DNA of 64,000 nt from Ursus arctos (lineage: Eukaryota > Chordata > Mammalia > Carnivora > Ursidae). The DNA lies in assembly GCF_023065955.2 (NCBI RefSeq), contig NW_026622886.1:15634001-15698000 (forward strand), read 5' to 3'. The number at the start of each line of letters is the position of its first letter. Position 1 is the first letter of the stretch. The notes under the pieces are model-generated. The model worked only from the letters and a program-made list of their open reading frames with translations. It did no database searches and was not told the origin of the DNA. Shown here piece after piece: positions 32,580-43,050 of this stretch. The position numbers and the translations under genes are program-made.

Positions 32580-34930
32580 CTTCTCAAGCAAGATGTGGGG
32601 CACATAACCAGTTATCTTCAACCAATTTTCTGAAGCATTGGGGTTTGTGAACTGCTGCCTTCCCCAAAAACCCACACCCCAAACTCAAACAGATAGTTTT
32701 CTGCTTTGTTATTGATTTTGAGTGAATATGATTTATTTAGCACACTTAATGCAGATTACTTCTCAAATCAAAGAAGATGAGCTTTGTAGTAATGTGAGAA
32801 TGAGTAAAATCCAATGAAAACAGTGTAGTGGATTTCACTACCAAGTACTTAATTTATAGCTTCATTCTTTTTTTAATTATGCTTCTTTATATTAATTCCA
32901 TGTAATCACTTGAAGAGTTTTTTTCATTGTGTCTGTCTGCACACCTATAAAGGAAATCATAATATATTATGTCAACACAGGAGTGCAGCGTAAGCAATGG
33001 ATTTGAGGTACCGTGAAGACCTTGGCAGTCACAGCCATGTCTAACCACAGAACATTCTCTGCTTGTTGCAGAGCCCCTGGCACACGGTTTCTCTCTCTCC
33101 CACAACCACCGGCACGCAGGCCACGGCCGGTCACCTGCATTGCACTCCAGAGGGAATAGCTTCCACGCCGTGGGCCTTGAAGACTGGCCAGGCACTGCAT
33201 TTTATAGACCGAAGAAGTCAAATGATATAATTGTCACAATCATCCAGAGAGATTTTGTGTACAGACAGCCCAGGAATCCAGATTTTTAGCCAAATTAAAA
33301 CAGAACTTAGATTAGCTGGCAAGCCTGACTCCCCCAAATGATAGAAATTTAATGTGTTAAGCTGTTATATGCAATGTAAGAGTAATTGGGATCCCTGACA
33401 GTGAACTAATTACTCAGAACTGTTTTATTATGTTTTAAACAAGCAAGCATCACCCTTTCAATAAATAGAAATCTGTACATAAGATCTTGTTGGAAATCCT
33501 GTGTCTGTGAAACAGTACAAATAAAAAATTAGTGACGTATGGTGATTCTTTTAAAAAACAAAAACTGTGCAGGACGTTGTTGTTCATGACCAGTTAAAAT
33601 AAGAGATCTAAATATTGACCATTTTCATTACTGCATGGTATTTCAAAACGTAAGCCATGGATGTATCTAAAATAGTTAGCATGGGTACCTTAATATATAC
33701 TTTGGCTTTATTAACATATGTGGAGACTTATGGACATCCTTTCTACCTAAAAAATGAGGATTTTTTTTTTTTTTTTTTTTTTGCTGTATGGCAGTTACTT
33801 GCCCAGTTGCTAGGTAACAAGGCAGATCTCTATAGCTTTATCTGAACAGGCAGCACATGATTTTTTAGTGACAATTATTTATATCCAATATATTAAAGTA
33901 TGCTGTATTGATAATGATTAGATAAACTGTTGATTTAGCTCCTGTGCGTTTGCAAGAAAGTGTGCAGTAATTCGCAAAGCTAGTTTTGTTCTAACCTTTT
34001 TCTAAAAGTGCTTATTAATATTCACCCCGAAGAATGATCAGTTTTCTTGCAAAGCAGCAATAGCTAGATTGTTGATTTGATAATCCTTCCAACTGGCTGA
34101 TCACAAGCAAAAGCCTTGCCACACCTTTCTGACTAATTATACTGCACCTCATCTAAGAAGGGGTGTTTTGTTCTTCAAGGCTGTCCATTCACGTGTTACA
34201 AAGTTTGAATTTTGTGAAAATTGTTTTTACTCTTTATATTGCTTGTCATTCCTCATACTATAATGGTTCAGGAGATCTAGCTCTACACTGAGAGGTAGCA
34301 GTTGATTTAGAAGGTATTCTTATTTTAAAAAATTAACACTTATTGTTTTATTTTTTTGTCTTGTGGCACAGAGCTGAGAAGCCACAACAGCATATCATCA
34401 ATGTTACATAATCAACAATGGTGTCTTGTTAGAGATGTTTTAACAAAAGTTACCATTAAAGAAAAGATCTGCAATTTAGAATTATAACCAGTGAATTTCC
34501 ATAGTAAGGAAGGGAAGAAATTATCCCTTTTCCACTGTTTGTGGATTTTGCCCATAATAATTGCCTTTCATCAAATGGATTCGTTTACTCAAATACTTCT
34601 TCATACATGCCAGGAACCATGAGAAGTAGATGTTTATTCCAAATTCATTTCCTCCTTCCATTTATATTGGTAAATTTAAATCATTATTAGATAGAATGTA
34701 TACATTGAATTAATAGCTATTTGTGACAGTCTTTTTCAAATAAAGTCAAAATGCTTTTTTATACTGTAGTGGAAAAAATGTATCTGTTGAACTTTGCACT
34801 TTCATGGTAGAATGGCTGTAATTAGTCTGTCAACCATGGGATAATTAGAAATTATGGCACAATATTCTTTATAGCATAAGAAATGTCACAATAGGTAATG
34901 TTGGTATTCAAGTTAGTCTTAAAATACTTA
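32580..34930. other. No gene seen; long repeat-poor stretch
   Basis: I recognise no interspersed repeat apart from a T22 run at 33761-33782. 33900-34200 is a candidate conserved block: 'gataatgattagataaactgttgatttagc', 'ttgatttgataatcc' and 'ctggctgatcacaagcaaaag' carry GATAA and homeodomain-type cores. The regulatory reading is inference. Confidence 0.4.
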
Positions 34931-34937
34931 GTTTATG

Positions 34938-35248
34938 TATTCAGCCGTAAAAAGAATGAAATCTTGCCATTTGCAACAACATGGATGGAGCTAGACAGTA
35001 GCGAAATAAGTCAGAGAAAGACAAATATCATATGATCTCACTCATAGGTGGAATTTAAGAAACAAAAACAAGCAAAGAGGAAAAAAAGAGAGAGAGAGAG
35101 AGAGAAACCAAAAAACAGGCTCTTAACTGTAGAGAACAAACTGATGGTTACCAGAGGGAAGGTAGGTGGGGCGTGGGGGGAATAGGTGATGGGGATTAAA
35201 GAGTACACTTAACCATGATGAAAAAAATAAAATGATAAAAAAAATTTA
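34938..35248 (+). mobile_element. L1 3' end, internally deleted
   Basis: 'attcagccgtaaaaagaatgaaatcttgccatttgcaac', 'acatggatggagctaga', 'tcatatgatctcactcataggtgg', a (GA)n run, 'agagaacaaactgatggttacc' and 'gggattaaagagtacact', then a jump to an A-rich end. An imperfect flanking duplication (ttagtttat / ttagcttat) is visible. Confidence 0.9.
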
Positions 35249-35249
35249 G

Positions 35250-36640
35250 CTTATAGGACAGTAACATTAAAAGGTCTTGGAGAATATTTGTTCAGAAATT
35301 ATTCTTTGATAACAGCAGAAAGAATGCATTCTCCTGTAGAATCAGCAAACACAGAGACAAAAATGAGTTATTACCTGTATGTTGTGTGAACTGAAGATAA
35401 CCTGTCTTTACAAGTCGGCATTCCAAGAAGCTTGTTTGTATAGACAACAGTTTAATGTGGAAAATTGCACTTTACTAATACCTACTAATTAAATGCCTGT
35501 GTTCAGGAAAATACAGCCCTCACTACCTGGAAAGCTATAAGAGCCACGTGGAATGATTGATTACTCTGAATTTCTGTAGTCTTGAGTAAACCACAGGCAA
35601 GGTATATATTTTATTGACTATGGACTGAAGGCTTAAGCAATTTACAAGGTAATTTAGCAATAATTTATGTGGCTCTGCACTCCACTGTTCAGTTATCACC
35701 GTGGCATTTAAATACCAAAAGTAAAATGGAAATCAACCCTCTGGTTTCCTCTCCACTTTCCATATTCACACTTAACATACAGGCTTGCCTCGTTTTTAGA
35801 AAACATGCTGTTACATAAATCATCATTTATTATAAAATTTTTCTAATCGTTTCTGTCAGGGAGTCAAAGCCGATGTCTGTTTGCCATATAACAATATTTC
35901 TCTCCTTAAAAAGGGATTTACTGGAAGATTTCAATAGTTTCTTTCTCTCTCTCTCTCTGTAAGTAATGGGAGGAAAAAACAAACTGTATTTATACAGAAC
36001 TTTTTAGGAACCTATCCATCCTGTGCAGCTAGGTATGCTTGTGAATTCCAGTTAGGGTTGATTTACTTTATATTTCTTATTTCCAGTTGGCATATTGTTG
36101 TGGAAATGCATCTCCATGTGACTGCTCCCTCGCTTTGTGTCTTATTTTAAATGCTTATTATTTAAGTGGAATTTCATCATCATGGGTGTCTTTTGTGGTT
36201 GTTGTTGCTAAATCATTTTAAATGATTCTAATGGAAATCTTTTTTTTTGTTCCTCTGGATCCCTGAGCCAGTCTCCTGTAGAGAAACTAGGTAATCCTCA
36301 GTATGAACTCTTATTGTCTCACTTTAAGGCTCTACTTTAAAAAAAGTCTCTATGGCCATAGAAAATAAAACTTAAAGATTTGTCAGAAGGTCAGCATCCC
36401 AGGATGTGAGGCTACATTCTGCAAAGCGTTGGAGATGGTTTTGTTTTGTATTGTTAACATATATTTTATACTTTTAATCATTATTTATCATACTGTGCAC
36501 AAAAGCAAAAAGCCAAAGCATCTCAGTATTCAGCTCCCTTTTTGTTTACCCAGGCATTGTGGAAATCTTGGCTGAGGGTGAGAAGAGTATTGAATAATCA
36601 TTTCAAAAGCAAATGTCATTACTGATGGAAAACAAATGAT
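35250..36640. other. No gene seen; repeat-poor
   Basis: AT-rich, apart from a (TC)n run at 35940-35959. No coding signal. Confidence 0.45.
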
Positions 36641-36642
36641 TC

Positions 36643-36694
36643 TGTGTGTGTGTGTGTGTGTGCGCACGCGCGCGCGTGTGTGTGTGTGTGTGTG
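36643..36694. repeat. (TG)n-(CG)n-(TG)n alternating purine-pyrimidine tract
   Basis: TG repeats, then gcgcacgcgcgcgcg, then TG repeats: 52 bp of nearly unbroken purine-pyrimidine alternation with a CG core, the classic Z-DNA-forming composition. Confidence 0.95.
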
Positions 36695-37039
36695 AATATG
36701 AAGATTCCAAGAAAATTTATTTGTCCAATAATCAGGGTGCCTGAAAGCCTAAATATATTAATCCATACTATGCAGAATAAAAATTATTTTTAAGTATTTA
36801 AAGATTATGTTATGGCACTTTTTCTCAGAAGACCTGCAGGCACTGTTTAAAGAATTTCCACCTATGGTTTGTCAAATGCCACAAAAGCATAGGAAGAATA
36901 GGAATTGAAATTGGGGCGGTGGTAGGGGGAGGAAAGAAGTAGGAGAAATACAGAAGGTAAAATCAGGAAGAGCAAAAAGGTCACATTTGTATAACATGTC
37001 AACAGAATTCCTGGTGCATTTCTTCAGGAGTGGGGAGGA

Positions 37040-37260
37040 GTGGGATTGCTCGCCAGACCCCTGGTTGCGTCTTAGCTCCACCACCCCTGAGCTTGGTGTG
37101 CTTTGGGGAAAATCACCAATCTGAACCTTCCCGAGCCTTGTTTTCCTCACGTGTAAAGTGGTGATGTTGTCCACCCTGCAGTTTTTCTGAGGACTGCACA
37201 TGGACAGACAGGGAGACAACAGCCCCGCCGACGTACAGTAGGAGCTGTATCAATGTTAGC
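37040..37260 (+). repeat. MIR SINE fossil
   Basis: 'cagacccctggttgcgtcttagctcc', 'tttggggaaaatcacc', 'gagccttgttttcctcacgtgtaaagtgg' and 'ttctgaggactgcacatgg' follow MIR order. A T-run follows at 37268-37283. Confidence 0.6.
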
Positions 37261-37540
37261 TGCTACTTTTTTTTTTTTTTTTTGAAGGTTCTTCTACTCA
37301 TTACAGGCATTTTTCTTTCATCCTTAGCCTCTAGATGTCAATACATCACCAAAGTTAGGACCATGAACGATGCTTTCAAAACCAACAGATCTGAAAATTA
37401 TAGCCAGGGAAGGAACTTAGAGCCCGAAGCAAAGGTCGAGTGGCTGACTGCAGCCTCTGCACAGAGCCTGGGGCTGCCACTCACACAGAGAAGACCAAGA
37501 CGTGGTCTCATTTACGAGCTCTTTCGTAGTCTCTGCTTTT

Positions 37541-37653
37541 CTTTTAGTTTTTTAAAAACATTTTAGTTATTTATTTGAGGGGGGGAGGGGCAGAGGGAGA
37601 GGGGAAGCAGGCCCCCCGCTGAGCAGGGAGCCAGAGAGAGGGAGAGACAGACA

Positions 37654-37689
<36 letters not shown>

Positions 37690-37767
37690 GGGCTCAATCC
37701 TAGGACCCCCAGGACATGACCTCAGCCGAAGGCAGAGGCTTCACCGACTGAGCCACCCAGGTGCCCC
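37541..37767 (-). mobile_element. SINEC with expanded (CA)n
   Basis: Minus-strand Can-SINE ending 'gactgagccacccaggtgcccc'. Flanked by tagtctctgctttt (37527-37540) and tagtctcttgtcttt (from 37768), an imperfect duplication. Its CT-rich region has become a (GACA)/(CA)n microsatellite at 37647-37686. Confidence 0.93.
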
Positions 37768-37769
37768 TA

Positions 37770-39580
37770 GTCTCTTGTCTTTAAAGAAACATAAAAATCA
37801 AGGCATGAAAAAAATTTTTTGTTGTTCTAAAACTACTTAGATTTTGAAAGTCCCCTTGTATCAAAGAGGGTATAAAACAACTTGCTTCCAGATTTATTGG
37901 CTAAGCCATCATCTCTCAAGGGGGTGCTCTGGCCAACAGCCGAGTTGATTGAACAGTAAAAAAAATATACGTCATCATATCAATTATGTCATCTTCATGT
38001 CTCCAATCTGTTTAGTTGATTTCGTTTCACCAAAGTGATTATATTAACTGTTTATTTTAATAAAAGCATCAGCAACGTTTGCCTCCAGCTTTCCCCCCCT
38101 TCCTACTCTCCTGTCATTGGGTCTTCTTTCCCACATATTTATCCTGTATCTGTGATGTGCCTCGGTCCATATTAGGCATTAGTTCTAACAACAAACAGCA
38201 CAGAGTCGTGCCCTCAAGAACCTTTCTCACCGTGGGCGGGGAGGGGGGGGTAAACAGATCAATTATAATAGACTTTGTCATCAACACAACCCTCTGCTGG
38301 CCTTGCCACAGGTTAGGCAGTGGGGCTTTGTAAGTGTCCAGAGGTAGGACAAGATATGGAGCTACCCAAACTGGGATTTTTTTTTCTTAACTTTTATAAG
38401 ATACTCTTTTTTTCCTCCTTTTTATACAAGCAATACATCATCATTATAGAAAAAAATGAGAAAATACAGAGAAGCAAAAAATAATAATTTGCTATCCCTC
38501 GACCAGATGACATTTTAGAATGTATCTTTCCAGATTTTTTTATATATAATTCTAATTAAAACATTACAATATCTTGTATATACTCAAGCCATTTGGATGT
38601 AGAAGATAAAGACTGAGTGACAGGTTTCGTTCTTCCAGTAGGCTGTCAGCTGCTTAAAGGCAGGTACCGAGTCTCAGCACCCTTCATGTGCTATATTTAT
38701 GCTCAGTAAATATGTGTGGGGTAAGTCATGCTGGGGATGGAGGATGGGTTTGTGAATAAATAGCTAGATTGTTTTATTTCTCACTTAAAATTTTAAGATT
38801 AAAAGATGTTGTCACATTAGCAAGTGTGACACTCATTGCATTCTTCTTGACAACAGTAAGGGTTATTTGACAATTCTTAAAGGATGCCTTCCTGTTCTCA
38901 GCTTGAATCCTTTGGAACGTTTCCATATTTTAAACAAGCAAACAAGACCAAAACCACCCCTCCCCAAACAAAACACGACAATAATAATTTTTAAAAAAAG
39001 ATATAACATTTAAAAAGAGATCACATTTTCTGTTTGTGGCCTTATTAATTCACTCATGCTTGCCACATACAAATCATTGAAGAAAGAGGAAGGAAGCAAA
39101 TTTGGACTTCCTGTGTCACTAGTTTTCACTTACTAAATATTCCATCTGTTGTACTGCCCGAGTGACGGGTCAGGAAGTATTTCCTCAAGTTGTTTAAAAA
39201 TAAGCTTTCATTAGTGTTGTTTTTCTGTTATTTCTTGTAATGCAAAGTCAACCTGATAATGTTGACAGCAGTATGTTTGGAGAGATTGCCTGTCTCATGA
39301 GGAGCTTAGGATAATAAAAATCAAGACGACACCTCAGCTCCTTCTTGGGTGGAATTTCTAGTTAATCTGTCCCATCTGAGACATCTTTTTCCGTTATCTC
39401 CCTAGTCAACAGGAGGGATCCATTAGGCTATAGGTAGACCACAACTCAGTATCGTTGTGTTTGCCAGTCACTGAACTACCTAATGTTTTTATGAGTCATT
39501 CAGACCGAAATTGGCCCCATTAGATTGGCTGTGTTCTTATTCTGGTTAATTACATGTCATCTAATTGCATAATTTATGCT
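37770..39580. other. No gene seen; traces of L2
   Basis: 38635-38710 reads like an L2 tail ('aaaggcaggtaccgagtctcagcac', 'gctcagtaaatatg'). 38395-38600 is AT-rich, resembling an old LINE/MER fragment. No coding signal. Confidence 0.4.
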
Positions 39581-39585
39581 ATATA

Positions 39586-39650
39586 TGTGCTTGGCCTTCG
39601 GGTCATGCATGATTTGCTATATATGCATAGTGACCCGAAGGCTAAGTGCC
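39586..39650 (+). ncRNA. Candidate microRNA-like hairpin (unnamed)
   Basis: 5' arm 39586-39605 (tgtgcttggccttcgggtca) pairs with 3' arm 39631-39650 (tgacccgaaggctaagtgcc). About 19 of 20 positions pair, three of them G-U; the last outer pair fails. Inside, tgcat (39606-39610) can pair with atgca (39623-39627), leaving a 3-nt bulge (39628-39630) and a 12-nt loop (39611-39622). The size and near-perfect stem fit a pre-miRNA or a small fold-back transposon. I do not recognise a known miRNA or a MADE1/MER family. The reverse strand would also fold. It lies inside the presumed + strand intron, an ordinary place for an intronic miRNA. Confidence 0.4.
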
Positions 39651-39990
39651 TTTCTTTATTGTACAATAAAGTCACAGGGAAAATAGAACTTATATACCTG
39701 TTTTAAAATACCATTTCTGAAAGGCTGTTTTTGGCTTTTTACAATGCTTTGATGCATTTTTAAAGAAAGCAATCTAAAAATGTCATATGATTTCTACCTG
39801 TGCCCTAAAGCCGTTAAATAATTATTTTCTGTGATTGCTCTTGTCTTCAATTTAATTAACTAAAAAAAAAAAAAATGGTATTCCCATAGTTTCAGTTGTG
39901 AATGTCTTTCTACACATTCTTGATCATTTTAGTTCATTCTAATGATGTTCTCTATTGTCAAGTGAAACAAAAAAGATTAACCACCTTAGC
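39651..39990. other. No gene seen
   Basis: AT-rich with an A13 run near 39862. Short frames only. Confidence 0.45.
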
Positions 39991-40003
39991 TTTTCAGGCT
40001 TTA

Positions 40004-40182
40004 TTTTTTTTTTTAAAGATTTTATTTATTTACGAGAGAGAGAGAGAGAGAGAGCAGGGGGAGAGGGAGAAGCAGACGCCCTGCTGAGCACAGAGCCTGA
40101 TGCGGGGCTCAATCCCAGGGTCCTGAGATCATGACCTAAGCCAAAGGCAGACACTTAACGACTGAGTCACCCAGGCGCCCCC
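40004..40182 (-). mobile_element. SINEC (Can-SINE)
   Basis: T-run, 'aagattttatttatttacgagag', (GA)n, 'gggctcaatcccagggtcctgagatcatgacc', ends 'gagtcacccaggcgcccc'. Exact target duplication tttcaggcttta at 39992-40003 and 40183-40194. Confidence 0.96.
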
Positions 40183-40229
40183 TTTCAGGCTTTAGCTAAG
40201 TGTTCTTTTCTACGTGAATTCAGCAAATT

Positions 40230-40500
40230 CAGTTCAACAAGTAATTTATTGAGTTCTGGGATGGGCATTATGCTAGAATCCCAAAATGCAAAGATGTATG
40301 AGGCCTGCCATGTGGGGAAGGAACAAGCATGTAAACAGACAATCTGTTCAGTCACACGGTAGGTGACAGGTGCATTGGAGGCGCTAAGGAGGCATACTCA
40401 GCTTTACCTAGAGAGTGCCTAGAAGACTTCTCAGAGGAAGTGACAATTGAGATGAGATGCTAAGAATGGTGAGAAGCTTACCAAGAAAACCCGAGAAGAG
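40230..40500 (+). repeat. Ancient interspersed repeat, left part
   Basis: 'aagtaatttattgagttctgggatgggcattatgctag', 'gcatgtaaacagacaatctgttc' and 'gaggaagtgacaattgagatgagatgc' match the repeat type at 26.9-27.4 kb. It continues after a SINEC insertion, at 40719-40925. Confidence 0.55.
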
Positions 40501-40718
40501 GGGCGCCTGGGTGGTGCAGTCAATTGAGCATCCAGCTCTTGGTTGTGGCTCAGGGCCTGATCTCAGGGTCGTAAGATCGAGCCCTGTCTGGCTCTGTGCT
40601 CAGCGTGGAGTCTGCTTGAGACTGTCTCCCTCTCCCTTTGTCCCTCTGCCCCATTCTCCCTCCCTCCACCTCTCTCTCTCAAACAAGTAAATCTTAAAAA
40701 AAAAAAAAAAAAAAAAAA
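40501..40718 (+). mobile_element. SINEC (Can-SINE) with long A tail
   Basis: 'ggggcgcctgggtggtgcagtcaattgagcatccagctcttggttgtggctcagg', CT-rich body and a tail of about 22 A. It splits an older repeat (40230-40925). Flanks gagaagagg / gagaaaagg suggest a slightly diverged target duplication. Confidence 0.95.
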
Positions 40719-40925
40719 GCTGAGAAAAGGATGAGAGGCAAGGGCACATTCAGCAGAGTAAAGGCCATGTGTAAAGGTCAGAGAGACACGCACCACGTGG
40801 CCCCTGGTGGGACCCGCTAGTAATGCAGTATGGGTGGGGGTCAGGAGGAGTCCCAGGGGGCTGTTAGGCTTTAGCCTTTGCCAGTGAGAAGCCACTGAAG
40901 GGATCCTGAGCAGAGGTGTGGTGTG
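40719..40925 (+). repeat. Ancient interspersed repeat, right part
   Basis: 'gggcacattcagcagagtaaaggccatgtgtaaaggtcag' and 'aagccactgaagggatcctgagcagaggtgtgg' continue the repeat interrupted by the SINEC. Confidence 0.5.
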
Positions 40926-40929
40926 ATTA

Positions 40930-42110
40930 CACCTGAAGTTCGGGAGGTCAGGTGGTGCCCTGTGCATTCCTCATCCTTTGCCCTGTTGTTTATACTTAAA
41001 GACCATCCCCTCCTTCAGTTTTCATTACCATTCCCGAAGGGCTTGATCGAAACTATCACATTTTCTAGGCCAATGAGCTGGGAAAAGCTGAGTTTAAGGG
41101 CCACAGGCCAACAGGTGGCCTACCCCAGTTACCTCCTGGCTTGTCACAGCCGGGTTGGGGTTGCATCCTAACTGTCGTCCTTTTCTGGGCCACTTCTTCC
41201 TCCTGCACGCTCCTCACAAAACCAGTGAGCGGCTGCTCACAAGCCCAGACTTGCCTTGACAATAGAGGCAGTCTCTGAGCATGTGGATGGTCTGGGGCCC
41301 TTCACCGAGAGACCTGACGGCTCCTGTGCGTCCCGGGCTGGCATCAGAGAAGTGAGACATGCTTGTCACCATTTGCAGACACGTAAGCAATTCCGATCGA
41401 GTACAGTGAATGTCACAGGAAAGAAACGAACCAGAAAGGAGGGGAGAGAGATCAGGGAGCCCTCCTGCAGGAGACGGCGTGTATATCTCCCAAAGGAGGA
41501 AGCAAAGAAGGGCAGAGAGCGATGTCCAAGTGCCAGGCAAACAGACAGACTAGCTGTTGAGAACTGGAGGTGCTTCAGGCCCGAGTCTGGAGAAGGAAAA
41601 GAGAGCTGATAAGGAACCGAAGAGATCCCAGGCCCTGCACGCCCTGCCCCCAGAGGGTTTGGAACGGGGAGTTAACACAGCCAGTTGCAGAGAGACTGTT
41701 ATGAGAGCAGAGAGAGTGTGCTGGAGGAGGTCAAGATGGAGATGGGGAACTGCCTCTGTTTCCCTCTGTTACTGAGCTCTGCCGGCGATGCTGGCAGGAA
41801 ACGAGGAGCCCTGGAACCAAGTTAGCGTCTGTGGATCTGAGAGACACAGATGGCTCTGAAAGGGAGGCAAGGAGGCAAAATCGCAGGAGGTTAGAGATTG
41901 AGTGGATGTAGAGACGTGTAAGAGGGCAAAGTCAAGGATGAAGAGAGACGGGCCATCGTCCACAGATGACACAGTGTTTCGGGGCGTGCCACTGTTGGGA
42001 AATGGGGTCACACTTTTGGCTGGAAGTGAATGCCGTACTGCAGTCATATTACCCTTCATGTGCCTTCTGCTCCTTGGCTCGTTTTTATATCTGATCAAAA
42101 AATGAAACTA
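40930..42110. other. No gene seen; GC-moderate repeat debris
   Basis: Open frames on both strands (up to 117 codons at 41256-41609 +) but no domain. 41550-42000 is purine-rich, like the distal part of the same ancient repeat type. Confidence 0.4.
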
Positions 42111-42116
42111 CTTTTT

Positions 42117-42335
42117 GGGGCGCCAGGGTGGCTTAGTCAGTTAAGCATTCGACTCTTAATTTCGGCCCAGGTCATGACCTCTGGTTCGTGCGGTGGAGCC
42201 CCAAGGCAGGCTCCGGGCTCAGTGGGGGATCTGCTTAAGATCCTCTCTGTTCCTCTGCCCCACCCCCCCCTTGCATGCTCTCGCACACGCTCTCTTTCTC
42301 TTGCTCTCTCTCAAATAAATAAATCTTTTAAAAAA
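42117..42335 (+). mobile_element. SINEC (Can-SINE)
   Basis: 'ggggcgccagggtggcttagtcagttaagcattcgactcttaatttcgg', body with a C8 run, 'ctctctcaaataaataaatctttt' and an A tail. Confidence 0.94.
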
Positions 42336-42719
42336 TGAAATTCCTTTTATAAGTTCTGTGGAGCTCTGCAAATTGTTTTCACCTCTTTTTTTTCCTCCAA
42401 AACCTATGAGGAAGTTCAGACAAGTGGCAGTATTCTCATTTTGTAGATATAAATCAGTCGTGTGCAAAACCCACAGCTCGGGTGGCGGAGTAGGACTGGA
42501 ATCTTCACCCTATTTCTTGCTTCTGAACTGCATTGTCTGCTTTGAAGATATGTCATGAGATTATGCGGTCCTAGCAAAATGGAGTTCCTTTTTTAGTTTT
42601 CAACAAGCAGCCATTGATGAGCATGTTCAGACAAACATGAAGTTTTTCTCTAAAGCTTATGTCTTTTAAATGTGTCGTCTGCTCACAGTCAGTCTATTTT
42701 GGAAGAGTCCACAGTTGTG

Positions 42720-42945
42720 GAAGGTTCACTGTGTGCTGCACATAGTATTAATTCATTTAACCATTCAGTTCTGTGAGGTAGATACTATAATTATCCCCTT
42801 GTTAGTCAAGTAAACTAAGGCACTGAAATAGTAACTTGCCCAAGGTCACCGAGCCACCCAAGGTCATCCAGCCACAGGCATTTGGGCCAGAGTTTGAACC
42901 CAGGCATCATGGCTTCAGCGCTTCTCACTTAGCTTATAGTAAATA
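42720..42945 (-). repeat. MIR/L2 fossil
   Basis: 'actgtgtgctgcacatagtattaattcatttaacc', 'ctgtgaggtagatactataattatcccc', 'taacttgcccaaggtcacc' and 'gagtttgaacccaggcatcatgg' are reverse MIR order. The 'ccaaggtcaccgagccacccaaggtcatccagccac' segment looks locally duplicated. Confidence 0.7.
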
Positions 42946-43012
42946 CATGATGAGTGGACAAGTTTAGGGCAGGGGCACTATTTTTCGGAAACTGCTCAGG
43001 AGCATTTGCTTA

Positions 43013-43016
<4 letters not shown>

Positions 43017-43047
<31 letters not shown>
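43017..43047. repeat. T31 homopolymer
   Basis: Thirty-one T in a row, preceded by 'cttaaaga'. It may be the only remnant of a minus-strand retroposon tail. Confidence 0.9.

Positions 43048-43049
<2 letters not shown>

Positions 43050-43050
<1 letters not shown>

Noticed and set aside
35941..35960. Polypyrimidine run as a splice acceptor
   Set aside because: (TC)n is followed by tgtaag rather than an AG plus coding exon, and no open coding exon follows.
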